Shown here one piece after another: positions 63,568 to 64,000 of a DNA stretch of 64,000 nt. Location: assembly GCA_039794565.1 (NCBI GenBank), contig JAUQVX010000002.1, positions 124,001-188,000 of the forward strand, written 5' to 3'. This DNA comes from Gloeomargarita sp. SRBZ-1_bins_9. GTDB taxonomy: Bacteria; Cyanobacteriota; Cyanobacteriia; Gloeomargaritales; Gloeomargaritaceae. The notes beneath the pieces are model-generated. The model searched no databases. It was not told the DNA's origin and was given only the letters and a program-made list of their open reading frames with translations. The stretch's first letter is position 1. Each line of letters begins with the position of its first letter. The translations under genes were made by a program, and so were the position numbers.

Positions 63568-64000
63568 CGGTCCAACCTTTGCCCACCTAGACTGGGAGCG
63601 GGAGCAGCGCACGGGCATTCCCGAGGTGGTGTGGGGCTTGGGGAAAACGCCCGAGCAAATCGCTGCCATCTTGCAGGCCATCTATCGGCGCACCGGTTTG
63701 GCGATGGCCACCCGCGTCAGTCCTGCCGTAGCCCAGGCCATCCAACCCCAATTACCCGCCAGCACCTATGACCCCCTAGCGGAAGTGCTGCTTTTAGGCA
63801 CACCCCAGGTGAAATATCCCGGCCTGGTGGGGGTGATCACGGCGGGCACGGCGGACCAAAAAGTGGCCCGGGAGGCCTGGTTAACCTTGCAGTACCTGGG
63901 TGTGCAGGGGCAGATGTTTCCAGATATAGGGGTGGCGGGACTGCACCGGCTGTTGAACCGCTGGCCGGAGATAGCCCCCTGTGATGTGTTGATTGTGGTG
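63554..64000 (+). CDS. larB: LarB, nickel-pincer cofactor synthesis (3' end cut)
   Basis: Pyridinium-3,5-biscarboxylic acid mononucleotide synthase, first step of the nickel-pincer nucleotide pathway (from NaAD by carboxylation/hydrolysis). 149 codons visible: LDWEREQRTGIPEVVWGLGKTPEQIAAILQ is the typical N-terminus, and VGVITAGTADQKVAREAWLTLQYLG begins the AIR-carboxylase-like domain. It runs off the right edge. larE is at 51302. Confidence 0.9.
   Translation, partial: MFPHDGPTFAHLDWEREQRTGIPEVVWGLGKTPEQIAAILQAIYRRTGLAMATRVSPAVAQAIQPQLPASTYDPLAEVLLLGTPQVKYPGLVGVITAGTADQKVAREAWLTLQYLGVQGQMFPDIGVAGLHRLLNRWPEIAPCDVLIVV

Noticed and set aside
1-64000. CRISPR arrays, prophage or intact insertion sequences
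   Set aside because: No regularly spaced repeats, capsid or integrase genes, or transposase motifs were seen in any frame.

Overview
The window is chromosomal DNA of a GC-rich cyanobacterium. Its oxygenic-photosynthesis and cyanobacteria-restricted genes are isiA/isiB, a Psb32-type TPM protein, gun4, ycf46, a UbiC-type chorismate lyase, a CbiG-CobJ fusion, DUF3119/DUF3086/DUF2949 proteins and SphR/SphS-like phosphate regulators. The three tRNA genes have no encoded CCA. No rRNA, intact transposase, prophage or CRISPR array was seen, so I read it as a compact, mostly core region. The species cannot be fixed by eye; a unicellular freshwater or thermal lineage is a guess.

Layout. 1-4.6 kb: ald (cut by the left edge), cysW, rnz, a Psb32-like gene, a gamma-carbonic-anhydrase-like gene. 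4.7-11.4 kb: pstS, a methyltransferase, rimI, topA, ftsQ, a YkuE-like phosphoesterase, tRNA-Arg. 11.5-13.3 kb: the iron-stress pair isiA-isiB behind a Fur-like palindrome and a strong leader hairpin. 13.4-17.5 kb: fabZ, photolyase, tRNA-Ser, tRNA-Val, trmB, a ketoacyl synthase. 17.5-30.3 kb: cbiG-cobJ, deoC, hslO, thrS, a CheW protein, a TerB-DUF697 protein, DUF3119-DUF3086, ribF, doxX, ftsY, a UbiH-like hydroxylase. 30.3-31 kb: a small-ORF patch that looks foreign. 31-36.7 kb: a NERD-helicase, radA, wecB, a TPR protein. 36.7-43.5 kb: a membrane GTPase, phoX with a Pho-box-like repeat, yceD-ycf46-SH3, DUF2949. 43.5-44.2 kb: an intergenic block carrying two very small coupled ORFs. 44.2-52.1 kb: murF, plsC, a decayed flavoprotein gene, fmdB-fmdA, purA, prohibitin, a Mo-nitrogenase C-terminal-like protein, larE. 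52.4-64 kb: gun4, a double pterin synthase domain protein, a desaturase-SDR fusion, a serine hydrolase-NodB fusion, TerB, chorismate lyase, panB, an FTR1 permease, sphS-sphR, rhomboid, a methyltransferase, larB (cut by the right edge).

Themes. Phosphate: pstS, phoX and sphRS are all here, and phoX has a candidate Pho box. Iron: isiAB and an FTR1-family permease. Plastoquinone: chorismate lyase and a UbiH-like hydroxylase. Nickel-pincer cofactor: larE and larB lie 11 kb apart. Architecture: most convergent protein-gene pairs overlap at their 3' ends (4-89 bp), and many same-strand pairs are joined by ATGA or TGATG overlaps.

The most unusual items are: (1) the coupled 21- and 53-codon ORFs at 43.9 kb, behind a TTGACA box and a 13-bp palindrome; (2) the serine hydrolase-NodB deacetylase fusion; (3) two mutually exclusive hairpins in the larE leader; (4) three TTAAC repeats at an exact 10-bp period; (5) the widespread convergent overlaps with low-complexity C-terminal tails.
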